Assembly (NCBI GenBank): GCA_009667805.1
Contig: CM019071.1
Location: 45,581,593 to 45,645,592 of the forward strand
Direction: 5' to 3'
Source of the DNA: Leptobrachium leishanense
Taxonomy: Eukaryota; Chordata; Amphibia; Anura; Megophryidae
Length of the DNA: 64,000 nt
Made by a program: the position numbers and the translations under genes. This document shows positions 1 to 10,084 of the stretch, one piece after another (positions within the stretch are counted from its first letter, which is position 1; every line of letters begins with the position of its first letter). Below the pieces are notes generated by a model, which did not search any database, was not told the DNA's origin, and worked only from the letters and a program-made list of their open reading frames with translations.

Positions 1-1199
1 AAGCACCTCTCTGCGGTATATAATTAATGCAGCATATGAATCCACACACTGCTGGGAAGCACCTCTCTGCAGTATAATTAATGCAGCATATGAATCCGCA
101 CACTGCTGGGAAGCAACCTCTCTGCGGTATAATTAATGCAGCAATGAATCCACACACTGCTGGGAAGCGCCTCTCTGCGGTAATAATTAATGCAGCATAT
201 GAATCCACACACTGCTGGGAAGCACCTCTCTGCAGTATAATTAATGCAGCATATGAATCCACACACTGCTGGAAGCGCCTCTCTGCGGTATAATTAATGC
301 AGCATATGAATCCACACACTGCTGGGAAGCGCCTCTCTGCGGTATAATTAATGCAAGCATATGAATCCACACACTGCTGGAAGCACCTCTCTGCGGTATA
401 ATTAATGCAGCATATGAATCCACACACTGCTGGAAGCGCCTCTCTGCGGTATAATTAATGCAGCATATGAATCCACACACTGCTGGGAAGCGCCTCTCTG
501 CGGTATAATTAATGCAGCATATGAATCCACACACTGCTGGGAAGCACCTCTCTGCGGTATAATTAATGCAGCATATGAATCCACACACAGCTGGGAAGCG
601 CCTCTCTGCAGTATAATTAATGCAGCATATGAATCCACACACTGCTGGGAAGCGCCTCTCTGCAGTATAATTAATGCTGCATATGAATCCACACACTGCT
701 GGGAAGCGCCTCTCTGCAGTATAATTAATGCAGCATATGAATCCACACACTGCTGGGAAGCGCCTCTCTGCGGTATAATTAATGCAGCATATGAATCCAC
801 ACACTGCTGGAAGCACTCTCTGCGGTATAATTAATGCAGCATATGAATCCACACAATGCTGGGAAGCACCTCTCTGCTGCGGTATAATTAATGCAGCATA
901 TGAATCCAACACAATGCTGGGAAGCGCCTCTCTGCAGTATAATTAATGCAGCATATGAATCCACACAATGCTGGAAGCGCGTCTCTGCAGTATAATTAAT
1001 GCAGCATATGAATCCACACACTGCTGGAAGCACCTCTCTGCGGTATAATTAATGCAGCATATGAATCCACACAATGCTGGGAAGCGCGTCTCTGCAGTAT
1101 AATTAATGCAGCATATGAATCCACACACTGCTGGGAAGTGCCTCTCTGCAGTATAATTAATGCAGCATATGAATCCACACACTGCTGGCAGCACCTCTC
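1..1199. repeat. 54-bp satellite array, block A1 (cut by window start)
   Basis: About 22 head-to-tail copies of a 54-bp unit containing CCTCTCTGC, TATAATTAATGCAGC and ATGAATCCACACACTG. Copies differ by single substitutions (GCGG/GCAG before TATAA) and 1-2 bp indels. The unit is 18 codons long and stop-free in several frames, so Cys-rich open frames run through it on both strands. They have no gene-like start context and I do not call them genes. The same satellite returns at 1537-1960 and, inverted, at 15495-20185. Confidence 0.97.
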
Positions 1200-1536
1200 T
1201 TTTTCACGGACGACGCGATAGCGGTCATACGATGCGCAATATTGGACGTATTTTTGGACGGAGCTATAAAAAAAATGTACGTGATGTTGGCCGGACATGT
1301 GCAGTCTGCACGACCTAGTCACGCACACACGCCGCCTATCCCGACGCAGCGCACTGCTTACTAGCGGATCGATGTTCAAAAAAATGCATTTGTTTGCGCT
1401 TGCGTTGCGCAGCTGAACTTCATGCGGCCGTACTTCTATTTTTGGCCGTCATCGGATGTCATTTGCTGCTACTACGGCCGTAATTAAGTGCGGCTCAACG
1501 CACCGTTCGCGCTACGCTTCGTCTGACCCCAGCCTA
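1200..1536 (+). mobile_element. Fragment of a TTAA-type MITE between satellite blocks
   Basis: This segment matches the four fuller elements at 20938-22670: it shares GGTCATACGATGCGC, GTTGGCCGGACATG, CACGCACACACGCCGC, and the terminal GTCTGACCCCAGCCT. The right terminus is kept, but the left terminus is missing and satellite DNA joins an internal point of the element. It is more diverged than the copies at 21-22 kb. Confidence 0.85.
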
Positions 1537-1960
1537 ACACACATATGAATCCGCACACTGCTGGGAAGCACCTCTCTGCAGTATAATTAATGCAGCATAT
1601 GAATCCACACACTGCTGGGAAGCGCCTCTCTGCAGTATAATTAATGCAGCATATGACTCCACACACTGCTGGGAAGCGCCTCTCTGCAGTATAATTAATG
1701 CAGCATATGAATCCACACACTGCTGGGAAGCGCCTCTCTGCGGTATAATTAATGCAGCATATAAATCCACACACTGCTTGGAAGCACCTCTCTGCAGTAT
1801 AATTAATGCAGCATATGAATCCACACACTGCTGGGAAGCGCTTCTCTGCGGTATAATTAATGCAGCATATGAATCCGCACACTGCTGGGAAGCGCCTCTC
1901 TGCAGTATAATTAATGCAGCATATGAATCCGCACTCTGCTGGGAAGCGCCTCTCTGTGGA
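1537..1960. repeat. 54-bp satellite array, block A2
   Basis: About eight copies of the same unit, in the same orientation as block A1, resume directly after the MITE right end and stop near 1960. A2 has its own variants (CCGCACACTG, CCGCACTCTG), as expected for an array edge. Confidence 0.95.
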
Positions 1961-3058
1961 TTTATAGAAACATTTAAAAACAAAAAAAATGACGTTTCAA
2001 ATGACGGTAAATGGTTTTCCTTTTATCTATTCATAAACAACTGCTTGGGGCGGCAGCCTGTATGAAAAGAGACGTTTTAGGACGCGCAGAACAAGTTTAG
2101 TGATTTTTTGGGCTAAATTATGGTGAAACTTATGCAGGCTTTGGATGAAAGTAACAATAGGTGCTTTAAATTGGGTCTTTAGTGTCGGCAACAGTGCCGT
2201 CACAACGTAACCCCTCTGTGGTATTGTGGAAGAGTGCAGGGTTGGACCCTGCGGTCAAATATTAAAATGATATGAATCTGGTACAGGCGTCAGTGAACCC
2301 AAATATTTTGCCTTTGGTGGCAGCAAGTGCCGTCACACTGTAACCCCTCTGTGGTATTGTGGAAGAGTGCAGTGGTGGAGGTTTTGGTAATGCAGAAGAG
2401 ATCCCCGATCTATTCAGTTACATCAGCAGCTATTACAAAACCAGGTCAGCAATGTTTAGGCACTTGTACTGCGATGCTGTATATGGTGAGAATCAGCGCA
2501 CACCAGTAGCAACAGGAAGCAAACAGAACAGGCAGGGAATACACAGAGAGAATAGTCAAATGGCAGGCAAAGTCAGCAACAGATCGGGTCCTCAGAACAA
2601 GCAGGGTCAGTAACAAGTATACAAACTGATTCGGTAAGCTAGTGATGTGGGAATAAAGGCTGAGACACACTGAGCGCGTAGCGACGCACAGCGTAGTGAA
2701 GCGAAGAGAAGCAAACATTTTGTAGGCTTGACTTCACTCTGCTCCGCCTCGCAGCGTGTCTACACTGCATTACGTTTGCTTCTCACCGCACTGGACAGGA
2801 ATCCACTAACTAAATTAAAATGTACACACAAAACGCACATGTTATATAGGCAAAAAAAGCTTCTACTGAATAAAATACATCAAAAAATACTGTTAATTTA
2901 ATAGGAATAGTATAAAAAATAAAAAAAAGGTAACCTCTGATCATATGTATTATAGCCCTGTGCATAGAGTATGGATGCATTGATACCACACACAGACATA
3001 TATGTATATATCAACACGCAGACCTATATATATGCATATATAAACACGCAGATATATA
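1961..3058. other. Unassigned spacer with a short direct duplication
   Basis: No gene is seen. A segment of about 50 bp around GTAACCCCTCTGTGGTATTG occurs twice (about 2190-2241 and 2322-2373). A possible MITE end, GGCTGAGACACACTG, lies near 2660, with a loosely matching GCAGCGTGTCTACACTGC near 2752. The last 70 bp are TA-rich simple sequence, the landing site of the Tc1 element. Confidence 0.5.
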
Positions 3059-3279
3059 CAGTCAGGTCCAGAAATATTGGGACGTCTACACAATTGTAAC
3101 ATCTTTGGCTCTATACACCACCACAATGGAGTTGGAATGAAACACACACAATGAGCTTTAACTGCAGACTGTCAGCTTTAATTTGAGGGTATGTACATCC
3201 ATCTCAGGTGAACGGTGTAGGACTTAGAGCAGTTTGCAGATGTGCCCCCACTTGTTAAGGGACCAAAAGTAATGGGACA
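3059..3279 (+). repeat. Left terminal inverted repeat of the Tc1 element
   Basis: About 221 bp that pair with 4475-4696 in inverted orientation. Scattered differences are visible, for example AAATATTGGGACG against the complement of CCCAATATTTATG. Confidence 0.9.
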
Positions 3280-3295
3280 GAATAATAATCATAAA

Positions 3296-4338
3296 TCAAA
3301 CTTTCCCTTCTTGATACTTGGTTACAAATCCTTTGCAGTCAATCACAGCCTGAAGTCTAGAATGCATAGACATCACCAGATGCTGGGTTTCATCCCTGGT
3401 CATGCTCTGCCAGGCCTCTACTGCAACTGTCTTCAGTTCCTGCTTGTTCTTGGGGCATTTTCCCTTCAGTTTTGTCTTCAGCAAGTGAAATGCATGCTCA
3501 ATGTGATTCAGGTCAGGTGATTGACTTGACCATTGCATAACATTCCACTTCTGTCCCTTCAAAAACTCTTTGGTTGCTTTTGCAGTATGCTTTGGGTCAT
3601 TGTCCATCTGAACTGTGAAGCACCGTCCAATGAGTTCTGCAGCATTTGGCTGAATGTGAGCAGATAATATTGCCCCAAACACTTCAGAATTCATCCTGCT
3701 GCTTTTGTCAGCAGTCACACCATCAATAAATACAAGAGAACCAGTTCCATTGGCAGCCATACATGCCCACGCCATGACACTACCACCACCATGCTTCACT
3801 GATGAGGTGGTATGCTTAGGATCATGAGCGATTCCTTTCCTTCTCCATACTCTTCTCTTCCCATCACTCTGGTACAAGTTGATCTTGGTCTCATCTGTCC
3901 ATAGGATCTTGTTCCAGAACTGTGAAGGCTTTGTTAGGTGTTGTTTGGCAAACTCTAATCTTGCCTTCCTGTTTTTGAGGCTCACCAATGGTTTACATCT
4001 TGTGGGGAACCCTCTGTATTCACTCTGGTGAAGTCTTCTCTTGATTGTTGACTTTGACACACATACACCTACCTCCTGGAGAGTGTTCTTGATCTGGCCA
4101 ACTGTTGTGCAGGGTGTTTTCTTCACCAGGGAAAGAATTCTTCGGTCATCCACCACAGTTGTTTTCCGTGGTCTCCCGGGTCTTTTGGTGTTGCTGAGTT
4201 CCTTCTTTTTGCGAATGTTCCAAACAGTTGTTTTGGCCACGCCTAATGTTCTTGCTATCTCTCTGATGGGTTTGTTTTGCTCCTTTTCAGCCTAATGATG
4301 GCTTGCTTCACTGATAGTGACAGTTCTTTGGATCTCAT
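3296..4338 (-). pseudogene. Tc1 transposase with one frameshift
   Basis: This encodes the DDE transposase that cuts and pastes the element. The first ATG is at 4338 and opens MRSKELSLS; the frame ends near 4288-4255. The remaining 314 codons run from 4240 to 3296 in another frame, so a net 1-bp indel lies near 4265-4285, inside the first helix-turn-helix. The long part has the GRPRK linker (TKRPGRPRK), a second HTH, and all three catalytic acids: WTDETK, MDNDPKHTA, and SPDLNHIEH with D34E-type spacing. With the indel the region is about 347 codons, the usual Tc1 length. The catalytic domain is open but the protein cannot be read through, so the copy is probably dead or only mobilised in trans. 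Confidence 0.93.
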
Positions 4339-4474
4339 CTTGAGAGTTGACAGCAACAGATTCCAAATGCAAATAGCACACTTGAAATGAACTCTGGGCC
4401 TTTTATCTGCACATTGTAATTGGGGTAATGAGGGAATATCACACACCTGGCCATGGAACAGCTGAGAAGCCAAT

Positions 4475-4696
4475 TGTCCCATTACTTTTGGTCCCTTAAC
4501 AAGTGGGAGGCACATCTGCAAACTGCTGTAAGTCCTACACTGTTCACCTGAGTTGGATGTACATACCCTCAAATTAAAGCTGACAGTCTGCAGTTAAAGC
4601 ACATTCTGTTTGTTTCATTCCAACTCCATTGTGGTGGTGTATAGAGCCAAAGATGTTACAATTGTGTTGATGTCCCAATATTTATGGACCTGACTG
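4475..4696 (-). repeat. Right terminal inverted repeat of the Tc1 element
   Basis: Inverted counterpart of 3059-3279, ending GGACCTGACTG before the TA target. Confidence 0.9.
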
Positions 4697-4769
4697 TATA
4701 TATACACCCACCCACAGACCTCAGACAATATATACACATACGCACATGGGGGGTAGCATGTGGACAATC

Positions 4770-4921
4770 TCAACTAAATGCGCCCCCCCTCCATTTGGCT
4801 GATCCCTCCAGAAGAAATGTTGAACCCGACAGAGCAGAGAATATATATATTATTCTCTGCTCTATCGGGTTAAACATTTCTTCTGCAGACATCAGCCAAA
4901 TGGGGGGGGGGGAATTAGTTG
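4770..4921. repeat. Small foldback element
   Basis: The arms pair around a TA-rich centre near 4845: ATTTGGCTGAT with ATCAGCCAAAT, GAAGAAATGTT with AACATTTCTTC, and GCAGAGAATA with TATTCTCTGC. The C7 and G12 runs at the outer ends also pair. It looks like a short inverted-repeat element; the family is not recognised. Confidence 0.75.
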
Positions 4922-5105
4922 CCAAAATGTGTATGTAGTACAAGTCTGGATAGATATATTTATAATAATATGGATATATATCTTATCTATACATATATAT
5001 ATATATCATACCTGCCCATACCTTGCCCTATAAATTTGCTAAAAATATACTCACAAAAATATCAAACCACTGCCTGAGACCCCGCGCAGCCCACATGTCA
5101 CCCCC

Positions 5106-5163
5106 CTCTACCTGGCTGAATGTATCTAATATATATAATTAAATACATTCAGCCAGGTAGAGA
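5106..5163. repeat. 58-bp near-perfect hairpin
   Basis: CTACCTGGCTGAATGTAT pairs with ATACATTCAGCCAGGTAG around a TA-rich loop. The rest of 4922-5516 is unassigned; a GC-rich stretch at 5270-5470 shows no gene structure I can support. Confidence 0.75.
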
Positions 5164-5516
5164 AAGAAAAAAAAAAGTTTTATTTTATGTTCCCGGGGAC
5201 ATTTAAAAATGTCCTAGGATTTATTTATTTTTTACAAATGTGTCACCTTACCTTAGCCTGGAGGTCAGTGGGGGCTCCCTGGATCCTGGTTGTGGGGGGG
5301 GTCTGCCGTGGCCGCAGGTGCAGTGGCTCCCTCCCTGCGCTGCATGTCTCTGCCACATGCACCCGGGCAGCTAGCCCGCACAGTCACAGCTCTGTCATCC
5401 GGTGGCCGCATGCTCCTCAATGCTCCTCAAGGGGATCCTTGGGAGGCCCCTGCAGGCTGCCCTATACAGTGCCTGTTTAGAGGTCTGTGTCTGCCTGATG
5501 TTTTAGTAACAAGAAT

Positions 5517-5767
5517 GTTTTATCCCATAGACTTCAATGTTAAAAATATTCCCATTTTAATTCAATATCTAATAAACCTTGTCTTATAATATTCTGCAGT
5601 AAAGAGTCTCTTTATTTCTAGATTTTTTAGTATTTTTTAAGCATTTTAATACTTTTTTTAAAAAAAATAGAAGTCGAACCGAACACGCGGAAATGTTCGA
5701 AGTTCGTGAACTGGCGAACGGCCGTTGTTCGATGCGAACTCTGAACAGATCGAACAGCTCATCCCTA
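5517..5767 (-). mobile_element. Truncated hAT-like MITE (TAGGGATGAGC family)
   Basis: It ends in GCTCATCCCTA at 5767 and contains GCGAACTTCGAAC-like sequence in reverse and the module TATTCTGCAGTAAAGAGTC. It corresponds to the first ~250 bp of the element at 36952, read in reverse. The other end is missing. The terminus lies exactly at the start of the 24-bp minisatellite. Confidence 0.75.
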
Positions 5768-8165
5768 TATCTAACCAGGCAGATACGGGTATATCTAACG
5801 AGGCAGATACGGGTATATCTAACAAGGCAGATATGGGTATATCTAACCAGGCGGATACGGGTATATCTAAACAGGCAGATACGGGTATATCTAACCAGGC
5901 GGATACGGGTATATCTAATGAGGCAGATACGGGTATATCTAACCAGGTGGATACAGGTATATCTAACCAGGCAGATACGGGTATATGTAACCAGGCGGAT
6001 ACGGGTATATCTAACAAGGTAGATACGGCTATATCTAACCAGGCGGATACGGGTATATCTAATGAGGCAGATACGGGTATATCTAACCAGGTGGATACAG
6101 GTATATCTAACCAGGCAGATACGGGTATATGTAACCAGGCGGATACGGGTATATCTAACAAGGTAGATACGGCTATATCTAACCAGGCGGATACGGGTAT
6201 ATCTAACAAGGTAGATACGGCTATATCTAACCAGGCGGATACGGGTATATCTAAACAGGCAGATACGGCTATATCTAACCAGGCAGATACGGATATATGT
6301 AACCAGGCAGATACGGCTATATCTAACAAGGTAGATACGGCTATATCTAACAAGGTAGATACGGGTATATCTAACCAGTCGGATACGGGTATATCTAATG
6401 AGGCAGATACGGGTATATCTAACCAGGCAGATACGGGTATATCTAACCAGGCAGATACGGCTATATCTAACAAGGCAGATATGGGTATATCTAACCAGGC
6501 GGATACGGGTATATCTAACCAGGCAGATACGGGTATATCTAACTAGGCGGATACGGGTATATCTAATGAGGCAGATACGGGTATATCTAATGAGGCAGAT
6601 ACGGGTATATCTAACGAGGCAGATATGGGTATATCTAACCAGGCAGATACGGGTATATCTAACAAGGTAGATACGGCTATATCTAACCAGGCGGATACGG
6701 GTATATCTAACAAGGTAGATACGGCTATATCTAACGAGGCAGATATGGGTATATCTAACCAGGCGGATACGGGTATATCTAAACAGGCAGATACGGGTAT
6801 ATCTAACCAGGCAGATACGGGTATATGTAACCAGGCAGATACGGCTATATCTAACAAGGTAGATACGGCTATATCTAACAAGGTAGATACGGGTATATCT
6901 AACCAGTCGTATACGGGTATATCTAATGAGGCAGATACGGGTATATCTAATGAGGCAGATACGGGTATATCTAACCAGGCAGATACGGGTATATGTAACC
7001 AGGCGGATACGGGTATATCTAACAAGGTAGATATGGCTATATCTAACCAGGCAGATACGGGTATATCTAACCAGGCGGATACGGGTATATCTAACAAGGT
7101 AGATACGGCTATATCTAACCAGGCGGATACGGGTATATCTAACCAGGCAGATACGGGTATATGTAACCAGGCAGATACGGGTATATGTAACCAGGCAGAT
7201 ACGGGTATATCTAACCAGGCAGATACGGGTATATGTAACCAGGCAGATACGGCTATATCTAACAAGGTAGATACGGGTATATCTAACCAGTCGGATACGG
7301 GTATATCTAATGAGGCAGATACGGGTATATCTAATGAGGCAGATACGGGTATATCTAACAAGGTAGATACGGGTATAGCTAACCAGGCAGATACGGGTAT
7401 ATGTAACCAGGCGGATACGGCTATATCTAACAAGGTAGATACGGGTATATCTAACCAGTCGGATACGGGTATATCTAATGAGGCAGATACGGGTATATCT
7501 AATGAGGCAGATACGGGTATATCTAACCAGGCAGATACGGGTATATGTAACCAGGCGGATACGGGTATATCTAACAAGGTAGATACGGCTATATCTAACC
7601 AGGCGGATACGGGTATATCTAACAAGGTAGATACGGCTATATCTAACCAGGCAGATACAGGTATATATAAGCAGGCGGATACGGGTATATCTAACAAGGT
7701 AGATACGGCTATATCTAACAAGGTAGATACGGGTATATCTAACCAGGCGGATACGGGTATATGTAACCAGGCAGATACGGGTATATGTAACCAGGCAGAT
7801 ACGGGTATATGTAACCAGGCAGATACGGGTATATCTAATGAGGCAGATACGGGTATATGTAACCAGGCAGATACGGGTATATCTAATGAGGCAGATACGG
7901 GTATATCTAAACAGGCAGATACGGGTATATCTAACAAGGTAGATACGGCTATATCTAACCAGGCGGATACGGGTATATGTAACCAGGCAGATATGGGTAT
8001 ATCTAACCAGGCAGATACGGGTATATCTAATGAGGCAGATACGGGTATATCTAAACAGGCAGATACGGCTATATCTAACCAGGCAGATATGGGTAAATCT
8101 AACCAGGCAGATACGGGTATATCTAATGAGGCAGATATGGGTATATCTAACAAGGTAGATACTGT
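5768..8165. repeat. 24-bp minisatellite, about 100 copies
   Basis: Unit GGCAGATACGGGTATATCTA plus four bases (ACCA, ATGA, ACAA or ACGA), kept in 24-bp register for 2.4 kb. Variants (GCGG, GGTAGA, GGCTAT, ATATGT, CAGTCG) recur as ordered groups: runs around 6876-7030 and 7420-7590 show the same order, so blocks of several units were duplicated. Because 24 is a multiple of three, open frames of 500-870 codons appear on both strands (for example 5584-8181 minus). They are repeat artefacts. Confidence 0.97.
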
Positions 8166-8397
8166 GGGAGTAAATTTTCATTCAGATTTCAGTCATTTAC
8201 AATGTGGGAAATAATTTTTTCCTATTTTATCATCCAAACCTTTGTGTTTATATATTTTCTATAGGGAATTCTTGTTAAAAATATTGAAATGATAACCTGT
8301 TACTGCATTTTTCTGAGAAAAAATGAAATTTTAACAATTTTTTTTTATATTTTCCTTATGTTTTGGAGGATGTTGTTTTATGAATAAAATGACTATC
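8166..8397. other. Unassigned AT-rich spacer
   Basis: T-rich, A-rich single-copy-looking sequence between the minisatellite and the next MITE. No gene or repeat is recognised. Confidence 0.4.
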
Positions 8398-9185
8398 GGG
8401 GTTATTCAAAGAGAGTCGCTCTGGCCCCGAAATGTAACCGGACACCGAAATTAAGTGTATGGCACCATCTCGTGGCCATTCAACTGCTCAGGGAGCAGGC
8501 AATTCGCCAAATACTGGTGAATTACCTGCACGTCCCGTGCCTGTTCGAGGGCAGTGAAATCCCCCATAGAGAAGCAGGCTTATTCAGGCGAATGCCATAG
8601 ATTTAAATGATAAAAATATATGTTTTAATCCAATATCTAATAAACCGTTTATTATAATATTCTGCAGTAAAGAGTTTCTTTAGTTATTGATTTTTTAGAT
8701 TATTTTTTCAATTTTTTTTCCGTTTCGTTCTTTAAATCGTTTTTTCTTTTTTTCTGTAACAGCCCTCTTTATTATCATTCCCTGGACCTCCTGTGTAAAT
8801 TTCAGACATTTTCGCTCAGTAGTTTCTTCGCAAACAGCGTTTCAGTTTTCAAACATTCAAGCAAACTGTTTATTGTTTTTTTTTACCTCGTTCATCTGCG
8901 GTGTCGGCTTTTTCCGGCGGCTGCTCTGCGCTGTGATTGGCGGCTAGTCAGGTTTGTCCAGCGTGTTCGGCGGGGTTAATCCGTCTGTTTCTGCAGGTTT
9001 CGGTGAGTGTTCAGCGGATTTGCGGCGAGTGTTCGGCGGGTTTGCGGCGGTTTTCCCTGCACTACGGGGGCCCTGGGGTGCTTGCTGAATACACCGCAGG
9101 GTCGGCGAAATAGAATCACCCCCAAAGTGCAGGGAACGAAAAGTCACGAACTTGAGGTGACTTTTCGATTCTCTTTGAGTAACCC
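8398..9185 (+). mobile_element. MITE with GGGTTATTCAAAGAG termini, copy 1
   Basis: It starts GGGTTATTCAAAGAG and ends CTCTTTGAGTAACCC, about 788 bp apart. The interior matches the copy at 24083-24881 in order: AGCAGGCAATTCGCC, CCCATAGAGAAGCA, the module ATTCTGCAGTAAAGAG, AACAGCCCTCTTTATTATC, CAGACATTTTCGCTCAGTAG, and a terminal ACCGCAGGGTC. No coding capacity. Confidence 0.88.
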
Positions 9186-9249
9186 TGCAAAATGAGTAGG
9201 TGAGTAATGGCAGTGGTATTGCCAATCCCTTGACCACCGCTGCCAACCT

Positions 9250-10043
9250 GCCAGCCACTGCCATAAATCAGCTGGCTGACGCCACCAACCCGCCAGACTG
9301 CACCCGCAAACACACTGGACAGCCGCCAAACACAGCCGACAAGCCGTCGAACAATGTGCCGACCAGCCACAGATAAAAGCCAACAAGCCGCCGGACGGGT
9401 AAAAGCCTCCAAAAAAAACAATTGAAAGTTTCAAATTTAAACGCTGTTTACAAAAATACTACTGGACAAAAATGTCTGGAATTTACATATAAGAACTTAT
9501 GAATAATAATAAAAAGTTCTGTTACAGAAAAAGAAAATGAGCTATTTAAAAAAAATATGAATTTTTTTCTGCCCAAAAAATCCATAAAAATGCCTAAAAT
9601 ATCATGAAAAACATATTAAGTGATTCTTCCTGCAGATTAAAATAATAAACGGTTTATTAGATATTGAATAAAACGGGAATATTTTGTAACATTGACGCCT
9701 ATGGGATTCACCTGAATAAACCTGCCGAATGAAACCACTGAACATCAGCGCATTTCACTGACATTTCTCTGCTGGTCAATGTGAATAGATTAACCATTGC
9801 TTCTCTATGGGGGATTTCACTGCCACCGAACAGACACCGTATTTCACTGCCGTCGAACAGGCACCGTATTTCACTGCCGCCGAACAGGCACCGTATTTCA
9901 CTGCCGTCGAACAGACACTGTATTTCACCACAATTTGGTGAGCTGCCTGCTTTCTGAATAGCCGAATGGCCCTGAAATTGCACCGTACGGGGAAATTCAC
10001 CATTCAGTGCAATTTTGTGGCCAATTCGGTGCTCTCTGAATAA
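9250..10043 (-). mobile_element. MITE with GGGTTATTCAAAGAG termini, copy 2, inverted
   Basis: It carries the same interior in reverse (TATGGGATTCACCTGAATAA, TAATAAACGGTTTATTAG, GCCGAATGGCC) and ends CTCTCTGAATAACCC at 10043. The inner boundary next to copy 1 is diffuse, so the start is approximate. The block around 9830-9920 has four ~32-bp copies of a TTTCACTGCCGnCGAACAG unit. Confidence 0.7.
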
Positions 10044-10084
10044 CCCATGTATATATTAACTAGTTGTAAAGCCTGCCCAGAGGG

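Larger units (their letters stand above)
3059..4696 (-). mobile_element. Tc1/mariner-type DNA transposon, nearly full length
   Basis: The 1,638-bp element starts CAGTCAGGTCCAG and ends CTGGACCTGACTG-like (read as GGACCTGACTG). It is flanked on both sides by TA, the Tc1/mariner target duplication. It has long inverted repeats of about 221 bp (3059-3279 and 4475-4696), each ending at TAATGGGACA or its complement. Between them lies one transposase frame on the minus strand. The long inverted repeats are typical of fish and frog Tc1 families. The insertion lies in TA-rich simple repeat. Confidence 0.95.

Noticed and set aside
5584..8181. 865-codon open frame on the minus strand and a 529-codon frame on the plus strand
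   Set aside because: They exist only because the 24-bp unit has no stop and keeps codon register; both strands and several frames are open, with no start context or unique domain.
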